A stretch of 20,226 bases of DNA, from NCBI GenBank assembly GCA_037131575.1, contig JBAXQV010000032.1, forward strand, positions 1-20,226, in the 5' to 3' direction. Source of the DNA: VFMC01 sp037131575. Its GTDB lineage: Bacteria > Actinomycetota > Acidimicrobiia > Acidimicrobiales > Ilumatobacteraceae. The translations under genes were made by a program, and so were the position numbers. Below the pieces are notes generated by a model. That model was not told the DNA's origin, did no database searches, and was given only the letters and a program-made list of their open reading frames with translations. This document shows positions 1 through 7,707 of the stretch, one piece after another; the first letter of the stretch is position 1, and each line of letters begins with the position of its first letter.

Positions 1-1
1 C

Positions 2-286
2 CGGCAGGCCGAGTTCGACATCATGTACGGCAAGGGCATCAGCCGCGAGGGCTCGGTGCTCGACCTGGCGGTCGACATGGGCATCGTCAAGAAGTCGGGT
101 GCCTGGTTCACCTACGACGGTGAACAACTCGGCCAGGGCCGTGAGAAGGCGAAAGACCACCTGCTCACCAACCCCGAGATCATGATGGAGATCACCGATC
201 GGGTGCGTACCCAGGCCGGTCTCAACGCCGATGCTGAGGAAGCGTTCTCCGCAGCCGACGACGAGCCCATCGATATCGATTCCTGA
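2..286 (+). CDS. recA: RecA recombinase, C-terminal part (5' end outside window)
   Basis: The frame is open from the window edge and reads RQAEFDIMYGKGISREGSVL, followed by DLAVDMGIVKKSGAWFTY, the conserved end of the RecA core and start of its C-terminal domain. It finishes with an acidic tail rich in Asp and Glu (DDEPIDIDS), usual for RecA and known to moderate DNA binding. RecA coats single-stranded DNA, catalyses strand exchange and triggers LexA self-cleavage, which ties it to the lexA gene about 6.6 kb downstream. About 94 residues are visible. The start, Walker motifs and any promoter or LexA box lie outside the window. No intein is seen in the visible part. recX does not follow; a hairpin and miaB do. 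Confidence 0.97.
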   Translation, partial: RQAEFDIMYGKGISREGSVLDLAVDMGIVKKSGAWFTYDGEQLGQGREKAKDHLLTNPEIMMEITDRVRTQAGLNADAEEAFSAADDEPIDIDS

Positions 287-292
287 TCGCTG

Positions 293-325
293 GGGTGGGC
301 CGGCCATATGGTGGCCGGCCCACCC
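293..325 (+). terminator. Strong GC-rich hairpin after recA
   Basis: A perfect 13-bp inverted repeat has arms at 293-305 and 313-325 and a 7-base loop (atatggt). It starts 7 bases after the recA stop. There is no T-run after it, as is common for actinobacterial terminators. It probably ends the recA transcript and separates it from the miaB operon. Confidence 0.8.
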
Positions 326-385
326 TGCAGATCGCGGTGGATCGGTCATGATGCGGCAGCAGGCTCGCCGATATCGTGGTCAGTT

Positions 386-1804
386 GTGACCCGCCGCTAC
401 GTCGTTCGCACCTACGGGTGCCAGATGAACGAACACGATTCTGAGCGCATTGCCGGCCTCCTCGAGGCCGATGGCTTGGTCGCGGCCGATGACGAGCATG
501 AAGCCGATGTGGTGGTGCTCAACACCTGCTGTATCCGTGAGAACGCCGATAACAAGTTGTACGGCAACCTCGGCCACCTCAAGGCGTGGAAAGAAAGCGG
601 TACCGATCGCCAGATCGTCATCGCCGGGTGCCTGGCGCAGAAGGACCGCGACGTCGTGCGCCAGCGGGCACCGTGGGCCGATGTGGTGCTCGGTACGCAC
701 AATGTGCATCGAGCCAGTGAGCTGTTGCGCCATGCCAGCGAGCACGGGCCGATCACCGAGATCTTCGACGAGGCAGTCATCGATGATCACGCACTGTTCC
801 CCTCCGCACTGCCAGCGAGGCGCGAAACCACCTACAACGCCTGGGTCACCATCCAGATCGGTTGCGACAACTCGTGTGCCTTCTGCATCGTGCCTGCCGT
901 GCGCGGGGCCGAAATCAGCCGCCCCTTCGACGAAGTGGTGGCCGAAGTACGTCAGCTTGCAGCGCAGGGGGTGAGCGAGGTCACCCTGCTGGGCCAGAAC
1001 GTGAACAGTTACGGCCGCGACCTACAAGTGGCATTGCGGCGCGACGGAGCCAGCGATGTGTCGCTGCGCCCCCTCTTCGCCGATCTGCTCACCGCCGTTG
1101 GGTCGGTGGAAGGTATCCGTCGGGTTCGGTTCACCAGCCCGCATCCCAAAGACATGCGCCCCGAAACGTTCGCGGCCATGGCGGCCACGCCCACATTGTG
1201 CGAGCACCTCCACTATCCCTTGCAGTCGGGGTCCGATCGCTTGCTCGCCGTCATGCATCGCGGCTACACCGCCGATCGCTACCTGGAGCGCTTGGTACAG
1301 GGTCGTGCGACAGTGCCCGACCTCGCCGTGTCCACCGACATCATCGTCGGTTTCCCTGGCGAAACCGAGAGCGACTTCGTGGGCACGCTCGAGGTGGCCG
1401 CAGCCGCCGAATACGACTACGCCTACACCTTCGTGTTCTCGCCCCGTGAGGGCACAGAGGCGGCCACCATGGTCGATCACTTCGTCGATGCTGGTGTGGT
1501 GGCCGAACGGTTTGAACGGTTGCGCGTGGTGGTCGAGCGGAGTGCGTTGTTGAAGCATCGTGAACGCATCGGCCGCGTGGAAGAACTGCTCATCGAGGGA
1601 CCGAGCCGGAAAGACCCGTCGGTACTCACCGGGCGTACCCGGCAGAACAAGGTGGTGCACTTCGTGGCTCCGCACCCCATCCGTACTGGCGCCTACGCAT
1701 TGGCAGAAATCACCGGGGCTGCACCACACCACCTCACGGGTGAGTTCCGCGAGCTCATTGCCGAACCATCGCACAAGCGCCGTATCGAGGTGTTGGCAGG
1801 GTGA
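386..1804 (+). CDS. miaB: tRNA-2-methylthio-N6-dimethylallyladenosine synthase MiaB
   Basis: A radical-SAM methylthiotransferase that adds a methylthio group to N6-isopentenyladenosine-37 of tRNAs reading UNN codons. From the chosen start (472 aa, normal for the family), the N-terminal domain has the auxiliary cluster cysteines C12 (TYGCQMN), C48 (NTCC) and C82 (AGCLAQ). The radical-SAM triad is C160, C164 and C167 in GCDNSCAFC. A TRAM-type RNA-binding domain lies near the C-terminus (about 405-470). The frame extends upstream to an ATG at 308, but that lies inside the recA terminator, so I prefer GTG 386, giving MTRRYVVRTYGCQMNE. No clear Shine-Dalgarno precedes it, and a weak TATCGT (372-377) would suit a leaderless transcript. 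The stop overlaps the miaA start (GTGA), so the two consecutive-step enzymes are translationally coupled. Confidence 0.95.
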   Translation: MTRRYVVRTYGCQMNEHDSERIAGLLEADGLVAADDEHEADVVVLNTCCIRENADNKLYGNLGHLKAWKESGTDRQIVIAGCLAQKDRDVVRQRAPWADVVLGTHNVHRASELLRHASEHGPITEIFDEAVIDDHALFPSALPARRETTYNAWVTIQIGCDNSCAFCIVPAVRGAEISRPFDEVVAEVRQLAAQGVSEVTLLGQNVNSYGRDLQVALRRDGASDVSLRPLFADLLTAVGSVEGIRRVRFTSPHPKDMRPETFAAMAATPTLCEHLHYPLQSGSDRLLAVMHRGYTADRYLERLVQGRATVPDLAVSTDIIVGFPGETESDFVGTLEVAAAAEYDYAYTFVFSPREGTEAATMVDHFVDAGVVAERFERLRVVVERSALLKHRERIGRVEELLIEGPSRKDPSVLTGRTRQNKVVHFVAPHPIRTGAYALAEITGAAPHHLTGEFRELIAEPSHKRRIEVLAG

Positions 1805-2736
1805 TCACCCCAGTCGTCGTGCTCGGGCCCACTGCGAGCGGGAAAAGCGATGTTGCCATGGCGCTGGCCGAAGCGTGGCGGAACGATGAGCCGTCGGTAG
1901 TTGCCGAGATCGTGGCAGTCGACGCAATGCAGGTGTACCGCGGCATGGACATCGGCACTGCCAAGCCATCAGTCGACGATCGGGCTCGCGTGCGCCACCA
2001 TTGCCTCGACCTGGTGGACGCGTCAGCCGATTTCACGATGCCGCAGTTCGCCGCTGCAGCGCGCACCGCGTTGTCGAACATCGAGGCCGATGGGCATCGA
2101 GTGTTGTTGGTGGCGGGCACCGGGCTGTACCTGCGTTCGCTCACCGATCGCCTCGAGGTGCCGGGCACCTGGCCCGATGTGCGTGCACGCCTCGAACGGC
2201 GCCTCGCCATCGATGGAGCCGAGGTGCTCCACTCCGAACTGGCGCTCATCGATCCGCTGGCGGCTTCCAAGATCGAACCAGCGAATTCGCGGCGCACCAT
2301 TCGTGCCCTCGAGGTGTGTTTGGGCAGTCAGCGCCAATTCAGCTCCTATGGTCCCGGGCTCGACACCTATGGCGCCACGCCGTATGCCCAGTTCGGGTTG
2401 CGCTGGACCCGTACCGCGCTGGCCGACCGCATCGAGCGCCGTGTGCACCGCATGATGGATGCCGGACTGCTCGATGAGGTGGCCGGGTTGCTGGCCCGCC
2501 CAGGCGGCATGTCGCGCACCGCCCGGCAAGCGCTGGGCTACAAGGAAATCGTCGAACATCTCGAAGGCCGATGCTCACGCGCAGAAGCAGTCGAACGGAT
2601 CATTCTGCGTACACGCCAATTCGCCGTGCGGCAAGAACGATGGTTCCGCCGCGACCCACGCGTACAGTGGATCGGTATCGACCGCGACCCGGTAGCCGAA
2701 GCCGTGCCGGCGATCAGGAGGATCCTGTCGCAATGA
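1801..2736 (+). CDS. miaA: tRNA dimethylallyltransferase MiaA
   Basis: Transfers a dimethylallyl group to A37 of tRNAs, making the substrate of MiaB. At 311 aa it is of normal length. Visible motifs are the P-loop GPTASGKS (residues 9-16), DAMQVYRGMDIGTAKP just after, the GTGLYLRSLTD segment, and SRTARQALGYKEI near the C-terminus. It starts with GTG inside the miaB stop (4-base overlap), and its TGA overlaps the dapF ATG. The pair thus carries out prenylation then methylthiolation from one mRNA, although miaB is placed first. The family assignment is secure. The only uncertain point is whether a later start is used, which is unlikely given how close the P-loop lies to the N-terminus. Confidence 0.96.
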   Translation: MITPVVVLGPTASGKSDVAMALAEAWRNDEPSVVAEIVAVDAMQVYRGMDIGTAKPSVDDRARVRHHCLDLVDASADFTMPQFAAAARTALSNIEADGHRVLLVAGTGLYLRSLTDRLEVPGTWPDVRARLERRLAIDGAEVLHSELALIDPLAASKIEPANSRRTIRALEVCLGSQRQFSSYGPGLDTYGATPYAQFGLRWTRTALADRIERRVHRMMDAGLLDEVAGLLARPGGMSRTARQALGYKEIVEHLEGRCSRAEAVERIILRTRQFAVRQERWFRRDPRVQWIGIDRDPVAEAVPAIRRILSQ

Positions 2737-3569
2737 GGCTGCAGCTCACCAAGCACCACGGCTGGGGGAACGATTTCCTCGTGGTGGGTGCCGCCGACGT
2801 GGCGGCTGTGGGCGACCTTGTGGCGTTGTCGCGGCGGCTGTGCGATCGGCGCCGAGGCATCGGTGCCGATGGCCTACTCATCATGGGCGATGCCCCGAAC
2901 GTCACCGCCACCATGGTGCTCTACAACGCCGATGGTTCCATCGCCGAGATGAGTGGCAACGGCATTCGCTGTTTCGCCCAGGCCGTCGCACGGCGCGACG
3001 GCACCTATGGCGAGCAGTCGATTCTCACCGGTGCCGGGCTGCGTGCCGTCACCATCCATGCGGGTGAACACCCTGATCTTGCCGAGGCCAGCGTCGACAT
3101 GGGCGAGATCAGCCCCATCGGTGAACCACAAGGATGGGCCTCCATCGGTGCGCATCCCGACCGGCCCGTCGCTCACCTCAGCGTGGGCAACCCGCACACG
3201 GTGGTGGGTGTCGACGACGTACGTGCCGTCGACCTGCTCGAGTTGGGCCGCAAGGTACCGGGCACCAACCTCGAGATCATCGAGCCGGGACCCGACAGCA
3301 CCTCGATCACCATGCGCGTGCACGAGCGCGGCGCCGGTATCACCGAAGCATGCGGTACCGGCGCGTGTGCCAGTGCGTGGGCGGCGGCCACCTGGGGGCT
3401 CGTCCCGTCGAACACCAGCGAAGTGACGGTGCACATGGACGGCGGAAGTGCTCGTGTGCGGCTTCACCAGCCCAGCGACGGCAGGGTCACCTTGGTCGGG
3501 CCGGCAATCTTCATCGGAGCCATCGACCTGAGCATCAGCGATCTCGGCGCGGGTTCCGCAGCGTTGTGA
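2733..3569 (+). CDS. dapF: Diaminopimelate epimerase DapF
   Basis: Converts LL- to meso-diaminopimelate, the precursor of lysine and of the peptidoglycan cross-link residue. It is a cofactor-free two-cysteine racemase. The catalytic pair is visible as C80 in MSGNGIRC and C207 in ITEACGTGACAS. The protein is 278 aa, normal for the family. The frame runs far upstream inside miaA, but ATG 2733 is preceded by a strong AGGAGGA (2716-2722) and gives the canonical N-terminus MRLQLTKHHGWGNDF, in which the GNDF motif is conserved. It overlaps the miaA stop (ATGA). The downstream dapC gene in the same operon makes an earlier intermediate of the same pathway. Confidence 0.96.
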   Translation: MRLQLTKHHGWGNDFLVVGAADVAAVGDLVALSRRLCDRRRGIGADGLLIMGDAPNVTATMVLYNADGSIAEMSGNGIRCFAQAVARRDGTYGEQSILTGAGLRAVTIHAGEHPDLAEASVDMGEISPIGEPQGWASIGAHPDRPVAHLSVGNPHTVVGVDDVRAVDLLELGRKVPGTNLEIIEPGPDSTSITMRVHERGAGITEACGTGACASAWAAATWGLVPSNTSEVTVHMDGGSARVRLHQPSDGRVTLVGPAIFIGAIDLSISDLGAGSAAL

Positions 3570-3582
3570 TGAGCCGGCACCG

Positions 3583-4887
3583 ATGAGCACCCCGTACAAC
3601 GAGGCACTCGGTGCGACGCTCATCGATCGCACCAAACGAGAGCGCATTGTGCTGGTAGGGGTCACCCTGCCCGGCCATACCGACGATGACACCGAGGCCA
3701 GCCTCGACGAACTCGCCCAACTCATCGACACCGCAGGCGCCGATGAGGCCGGTCGGTTGATGCAACGCCGCGACCACCCCGACCACACCTGGTACATCGG
3801 GAAAGGCAAGGTCGACGAACTGAAAGACCTGTGCCTTGCCGTCGACGCCGACACCGTGGTGTTCGACAACGATCTTGCGCCCGCCCAGCAGTTCAATCTC
3901 GAAAAGATGCTTGGCCGAACCGCCATCGACCGCACGGCAGTCATTCTCGACATCTTCGCCCAGAACGCACACACGCTCGAGGGTAAAGCGCAGGTGGAGC
4001 TGGCACTGCTGCGGTATCGACTGCCCCGTTTGCGGCGCGGTATCTCCGCCAACCTGTCGCAGCAGCGCGGCGGTGTGGGCAGCCGCTTCGGTAGTGGTGA
4101 AACCAAGCTCGAAGTCGACCGACGGCGCATCAAGAACCGCATCGCCCGGCTCGAAACCGAATTGCGCGAACTCGGGCACACCCGCGCTCTGCAGCGCAAG
4201 GGCCGCACCCGCAGCGGGTTGGCCGCGGTCACCATCGTGGGCTACACCAACGCTGGCAAGTCGACGCTGCTCAACCGGCTCACCAAGGCAGGTGTGCTGG
4301 TGGAGGACCGCTTGTTCGCCACCCTCGACCCCACCACTCGGCGACTTGCGCTGCCCGGTGGCGAGCCTGTGCTGCTCACCGACACGGTGGGGTTCGTTCG
4401 TCGCCTTCCGCATGGTTTGGTGGAGGCGTTCAAGAGCACCCTCGAAGTGGCGAGCCAGGCCGATTTTCTCGTGCATGTGGTCGATTCATCGGCCGCCGAC
4501 CCCCAGGGGCAGATCGATGCCGTGCACACGGTGCTCGACGAAATCGACGCCCGGCGCGTGCCCGAGCTGCTGGTGTTCAACAAGGCCGACCTCGTGCCCG
4601 ATGTGGTGGAGGGGTTGGTGAGCAGCCACGAAGGTTCGGTGGCGGTGAGCGCCGCCACCGGTGAGGGCATTGAAGCATTTCTCGAAGTCTTGGCCGATCG
4701 GTTGCGCTCGATCGGCTCCATCATCGAATTGCTGGTGCCCTATGAACGCGGCGATGTGGTGGCTGCAGTGCACCGCGAAGGTGAAGTGGTGTCGACCAGT
4801 AACGAGGCCGACGGCCTTCGCATTCGGGCGCGGTTGGAAGGTGCCTCCGCAGGACGCCTCGCTGAGTTCGTGGTGTCGGCCACCTGA
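3583..4887 (+). CDS. hflX: Ribosome-associated GTPase HflX
   Basis: A GTPase that binds the 50S subunit and in well-studied bacteria splits or rescues stalled ribosomes after stress. The 434 aa comprise an HflX-specific N-terminal domain (about 20-190, with the conserved YIGKGKVDEL and AQNAHTLEGKAQVELA segments), then the G domain: G1 GYTNAGKS (220-227), G2 region FATLDPTTR (245-253), G3 DTVGF (267-271) and G4 NKAD (333-336). A short C-terminal domain follows. ATG 3583 lies 13 bases after the dapF stop. The dapF-hflX adjacency matches the mycobacterial order. Nothing is missing or odd. Confidence 0.95.
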   Translation: MSTPYNEALGATLIDRTKRERIVLVGVTLPGHTDDDTEASLDELAQLIDTAGADEAGRLMQRRDHPDHTWYIGKGKVDELKDLCLAVDADTVVFDNDLAPAQQFNLEKMLGRTAIDRTAVILDIFAQNAHTLEGKAQVELALLRYRLPRLRRGISANLSQQRGGVGSRFGSGETKLEVDRRRIKNRIARLETELRELGHTRALQRKGRTRSGLAAVTIVGYTNAGKSTLLNRLTKAGVLVEDRLFATLDPTTRRLALPGGEPVLLTDTVGFVRRLPHGLVEAFKSTLEVASQADFLVHVVDSSAADPQGQIDAVHTVLDEIDARRVPELLVFNKADLVPDVVEGLVSSHEGSVAVSAATGEGIEAFLEVLADRLRSIGSIIELLVPYERGDVVAAVHREGEVVSTSNEADGLRIRARLEGASAGRLAEFVVSAT

Positions 4888-4907
4888 ATCGGGCAGGATG
4901 GAGCACG

Positions 4908-6026
4908 ATGTCATTGTCTGAAGGGTTCGTCCCCCCGCCATATCCATACGACCGACTCGACAAGTTCGCCGTATTCGGCAAACAGTTCGACGGTGGTGTG
5001 GTCGATCTGTCGATCGGCACGCCGTGCGACCCACCGCCGCAGTTGGTCATCGACGCGCTGGCGTCATCCGACAGCGAACGTGGGTACCCGCCCAGCATCG
5101 GCACACCGGTGTTGCGTCAGGCCATCCGCAACTGGATCGATCGTCGCTTCGGTTTCGATGTGCCGGTCGACCAGATCGCTGCGTGTGTGGGCACGAAGGA
5201 ATTCGTGGCGACCACGCCGCAGTATCTGCGTTTGCGCACGCCGAGCCGCGACACCGTGCTGTACCCGGCGGTCGCGTACCCCACCTACGAGATGGGTGCC
5301 ATTCTCGGCGGGTGCCGACCCGTGCCCGTACCGGTGCTGGCCGACGGCAATCTCGACTTCGCCTCGATCGACCCGGCCGACATCGCCCGTGCATTGATGA
5401 TCTGGGTGAACAGCCCATCGAACCCCACCGGCGCCATCGGCGACCTCGCGGCTGCGGCCGCGTGGGGCCGCAACCATGGCGTGCCGGTGTTCAGCGATGA
5501 GTGCTACGTGGAGTTCACGTGGGACGGCCCACCGCACACGATTCTCGAAAGTGGCCTCGACGGAGTGGTGGCGGTGCATTCGCTCTCGAAGCGCTCGAAC
5601 CTGGCGGGTTTGCGCGTGGGGTTCTACGCCGGCGATGCCGAACTGGTGACCTACCTCAAAGAGGTCCGCAAACATGTGGGCATGCTCGTGCCCGGGCCGG
5701 CCCAGGCGGCCGGTGCGGCAGCACTCGCCGACGACGAGCATGTCGCCGTGCAACGCGACCGCTATCGCCGCCGGCTCGAACGCACCGCAGCCATCCTCAC
5801 TGCGTGGTCGGGCATCGCCATCGAGCAACCTGCGGGCGGGTTCTACCTCTGGTTCGATGCGCACGATGGCTGGGCATTCGCCGAGAAACTCGCCCGTGAA
5901 GGGGGCGCCCTCGTGAGCCCGGGCGACTTCTATGGCGACGGGGGAGCCAACAACGTGCGGGTGGCAGTGGTACAAACTGATGAGCGAATCGAACTGATCG
6001 CGCAACGCCTAGGGGTACAGCGATGA
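4908..6026 (+). CDS. dapC: N-succinyldiaminopimelate aminotransferase, actinobacterial type (DapC)
   Basis: A PLP-dependent fold-type I aminotransferase of 372 aa. It resembles actinobacterial succinyl-DAP transaminases throughout: VVDLSIGTP (31-39), YPAVAYPTYE (119-128), NSPSNPTG (168-175), SDECY with PLP-contacting D197, and HSLSKRSNLAGLR with Schiff-base K228. It would convert N-succinyl-2-amino-6-ketopimelate to N-succinyl-LL-DAP. Sharing an operon with dapF strengthens this assignment and suggests the succinylase branch of DAP synthesis. ATG 4908 is 20 bases after hflX, behind an AGGATGG purine stretch. The stop overlaps the next ATG (ATGA). A different amino-acid aminotransferase is possible but less likely. 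Confidence 0.9.
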   Translation: MSLSEGFVPPPYPYDRLDKFAVFGKQFDGGVVDLSIGTPCDPPPQLVIDALASSDSERGYPPSIGTPVLRQAIRNWIDRRFGFDVPVDQIAACVGTKEFVATTPQYLRLRTPSRDTVLYPAVAYPTYEMGAILGGCRPVPVPVLADGNLDFASIDPADIARALMIWVNSPSNPTGAIGDLAAAAAWGRNHGVPVFSDECYVEFTWDGPPHTILESGLDGVVAVHSLSKRSNLAGLRVGFYAGDAELVTYLKEVRKHVGMLVPGPAQAAGAAALADDEHVAVQRDRYRRRLERTAAILTAWSGIAIEQPAGGFYLWFDAHDGWAFAEKLAREGGALVSPGDFYGDGGANNVRVAVVQTDERIELIAQRLGVQR

Positions 6027-6889
6027 CCACAGCAATGAATCAGCCTGCGTCGCCAACCGCGAGCAGCACGGCTGCCGCCGGCGGGAAAGGCCTGAAAGCC
6101 GCCGCGGTCACCGTGCTGTTGGTAGGCGTAGCAGCCGGTGTGGGCTGTTTCCTGTTCGGTGGCAACCGCGCCGAAGCAGCGGTGAAGCACCTCGCTCGGG
6201 CGCCGATCGGGTGCACGACCTCCCTCGACTTCTCCACCACCGGCACGTTCTGGCTGTATGTGGAGACGAAGGGAACCATCGGCGACGTACGCGGCGACTG
6301 CCCGAATGCGAAGCGTTCTTACCACTACACCGGGGCGACGACGCCCAAGGTGGAGATCACGCTCATCGATCCCGACGGCCAACCCGTTGCGCTCATCGCC
6401 GATGCAGGGCATTCGTATGATGTTGGCGACTACTCGGGTGCATCGACGTCCGCAGTCGAGATCGCGTCCACCGGGGCCTATTCACTCTCCGCAACCTCGG
6501 ACGAGGCGAACGTGGTGGTGGCCATCGGCCGCGACCCCGAGTCGGTGCAGAACGCGTGGCGATTCGGTGGCTACATCGCTGCCGGTGTCGGATTGCTGGC
6601 CGCGCTGGTGATGCTGTTCGCCGCCAGCCGTAAGCGGCCTGCAGCGCCCAGTGCTGCTTCGATGATGCCTTCGCTCGAATCCACGATGCCGCCTGCGGCG
6701 GTGTACACCCCCTCGGCCCCAGGGAGCTATACGCCCCCTCCGACGTACACTCCGCCGCCGCCCACGCAGGCCGTGCCCATCGTGCCCACGTTGCCCACCG
6801 TGCCACCACCACCGCCGAGCGGCCCCTCGACGGTGCCGCCGCCCCCGCCTCCTCCGGCAGGGTCGTGGCCGGCACCGCCGAGCGCCTGA
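6023..6889 (+). CDS. Two-helix membrane protein with proline-rich tail, function unknown
   Basis: I do not recognise this 288-aa protein. It has a short Ala/Ser/Thr-rich N-terminus and a hydrophobic helix at about 26-46. An apparently extracytoplasmic domain follows (about 47-180) with two cysteines, C64 and C93, that could form a disulfide. A second helix lies at about 181-202, followed by a basic stop-transfer KR and a cytoplasmic tail (about 206-288) very rich in proline, with PPPPP runs and YTPP-type repeats. Its ATG overlaps the dapC stop, with AGGGG upstream, so it is translationally coupled to the DAP gene. The layout suggests an envelope role or a partner-recruiting tail, but that is inference. 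It ends 12 bases from the convergent lexA stop. Confidence 0.85.
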   Translation: MTTAMNQPASPTASSTAAAGGKGLKAAAVTVLLVGVAAGVGCFLFGGNRAEAAVKHLARAPIGCTTSLDFSTTGTFWLYVETKGTIGDVRGDCPNAKRSYHYTGATTPKVEITLIDPDGQPVALIADAGHSYDVGDYSGASTSAVEIASTGAYSLSATSDEANVVVAIGRDPESVQNAWRFGGYIAAGVGLLAALVMLFAASRKRPAAPSAASMMPSLESTMPPAAVYTPSAPGSYTPPPTYTPPPPTQAVPIVPTLPTVPPPPPSGPSTVPPPPPPPAGSWPAPPSA

Positions 6890-6901
6890 CCGAGCTGCGG
6901 G

Positions 6902-7531
6902 TTACACCCGCCGCATCACGGTGACGACCTTGCCGTACACCGTGACTTCGCCTGCCTCGAACACCATCGGGCTCAACCGGTCGTTGGCCGGTACGAGCGT
7001 GACAGTGCTGCCGCTGCGCAGGTAGGTCTTCACCGTGGCCTCTTCATTGGGGATGCCCGCAATGACCAATTCGCCGTTGTTGGCGGTGGCCTGCGCCCGG
7101 GCCACCACGAAGTCGCCATCGAGAATGCCGAGGTTGATCATGGAGTCGCCACGCACGCGCAGCATGAACAGATCGCCGGTGCCGGTGAAGTCTTCCGGAA
7201 GCGGGAACACCTCTTCCACGCTTTCCTGGGCGAGCACATCGGTGCCGGCGGCCACATCGCCCACCAGGGGCACATGGCGCACCGGGCGCCGTTCGATGGC
7301 CGCGCCCGAGGTGGGGTCGAAGCGCACCTCGATGGCACGCGGCTTGGTTGGGTCGCGCCGCAGATAGCCCATGCGCTCGAGTGAGGCCAAGTGGCTGTGC
7401 ACCGTTGATGGCGAGGTGAGCCCGACGGACTCACCGATCTCGCGCACGCTGGGTGGGTAGCCACGCTCGCGCATGCTGGTTTCGATGACATCGAGGATGC
7501 CGCGCTGGCGGGCGGTGAGTTGCTCAGACAT
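6902..7531 (-). CDS. lexA: SOS repressor LexA
   Basis: Transcriptional repressor of the SOS regulon, inactivated by RecA-stimulated self-cleavage. From ATG at 7531 it is 209 aa. The N-terminal winged helix-turn-helix (about 1-70) contains REIGESVGLTSPSTVHSHL. The Ala-Gly cleavage site is A95-G96 in GDVAAGTD. The catalytic Ser-Lys pair is S130 (RGDSM) and K168 (ATVKTY). The frame extends 12 codons upstream, but that extension would run through operator boxes, and family members start at MSEQLT-like sequences. No Shine-Dalgarno precedes the ATG, and a promoter fits just upstream, so the message is probably leaderless. LexA boxes over its promoter indicate autoregulation. Confidence 0.97.
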   Translation of the reverse strand: MSEQLTARQRGILDVIETSMRERGYPPSVREIGESVGLTSPSTVHSHLASLERMGYLRRDPTKPRAIEVRFDPTSGAAIERRPVRHVPLVGDVAAGTDVLAQESVEEVFPLPEDFTGTGDLFMLRVRGDSMINLGILDGDFVVARAQATANNGELVIAGIPNEEATVKTYLRSGSTVTLVPANDRLSPMVFEAGEVTVYGKVVTVMRRV

Positions 7532-7538
7532 GCGGGGC

Positions 7539-7567
7539 AGCGTACACCCGTTCGGGCGATGGGTCAA
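7539..7567 (-). promoter_or_regulatory. Predicted lexA promoter (leaderless)
   Basis: On the minus strand, TTGACC (7567-7562) is followed after 17 bases by TACGCT (7544-7539). Transcription would begin about 7532, right at the lexA ATG (7531). LexA-like box 7542-7553 overlaps the -10, and box 7566-7577 touches the -35. The -10 is only a 3/6 match to TATAAT. Confidence 0.5.
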
Positions 7568-7592
7568 ACACCCGTTCGGGAAACAGATGTTC
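7542..7592. promoter_or_regulatory. LexA box triplet A (lexA side)
   Basis: Three near-palindromes of the form GAAC-N4-GTTC lie at 7542-7553 (GTACACCCGTTC), 7566-7577 (AAACACCCGTTC) and 7581-7592 (AAACAGATGTTC). Each has one mismatch, always in the left half; the right half GTTC plus a following G is constant. Start-to-start spacings are 24 and 15. They cover the predicted lexA promoter and are probably weaker than the perfect boxes on the other side. Confidence 0.6.
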
Positions 7593-7602
7593 GGTTTGGG
7601 GG

Positions 7603-7631
7603 TTGACGAACGAACAATCGTTCGCCATACT
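7603..7631 (+). promoter_or_regulatory. Predicted SOS promoter of the LysM gene-nrdR operon
   Basis: TTGACG (7603-7608) and CATACT (7626-7631) are separated by exactly 17 bases. The perfect LexA box 7612-7623 lies inside the spacer, and a second perfect box (7636-7647) covers the expected start site. Bound LexA would therefore block RNA polymerase directly. Confidence 0.7.
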
Positions 7632-7662
7632 GGTCGAACAGTCGTTCGTGCAACACTCGTTC
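7612..7662. promoter_or_regulatory. LexA box triplet B (LysM gene side)
   Basis: Two perfect actinobacterial SOS boxes, GAACAATCGTTC (7612-7623) and GAACAGTCGTTC (7636-7647), are followed by a one-mismatch box, CAACACTCGTTC (7651-7662). Spacings of 24 and 15 match triplet A exactly. Further GTTCG half sites follow at 7669 and 7679. Confidence 0.85.
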
Positions 7663-7707
7663 GATCGTGTTCGATCCCGTTCGTCAGCTACCGAGAAGGA
7701 GCCAACC

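Noticed and set aside
308..385. Longer miaB reading frame from ATG 308
   Set aside because: The ATG lies in the loop and right arm of the recA terminator hairpin, and the 26 extra residues resemble no MiaB N-terminus.
2874..4476. Long minus-strand frames opposite dapF and hflX
   Set aside because: They mirror high-GC codon use of the plus-strand genes and encode no recognisable domains.
6897..6911. Terminator between the membrane protein and lexA
   Set aside because: A 6-bp stem with a 3-base loop over the lexA stop is too small to call with confidence, though a convergent terminator is expected there.
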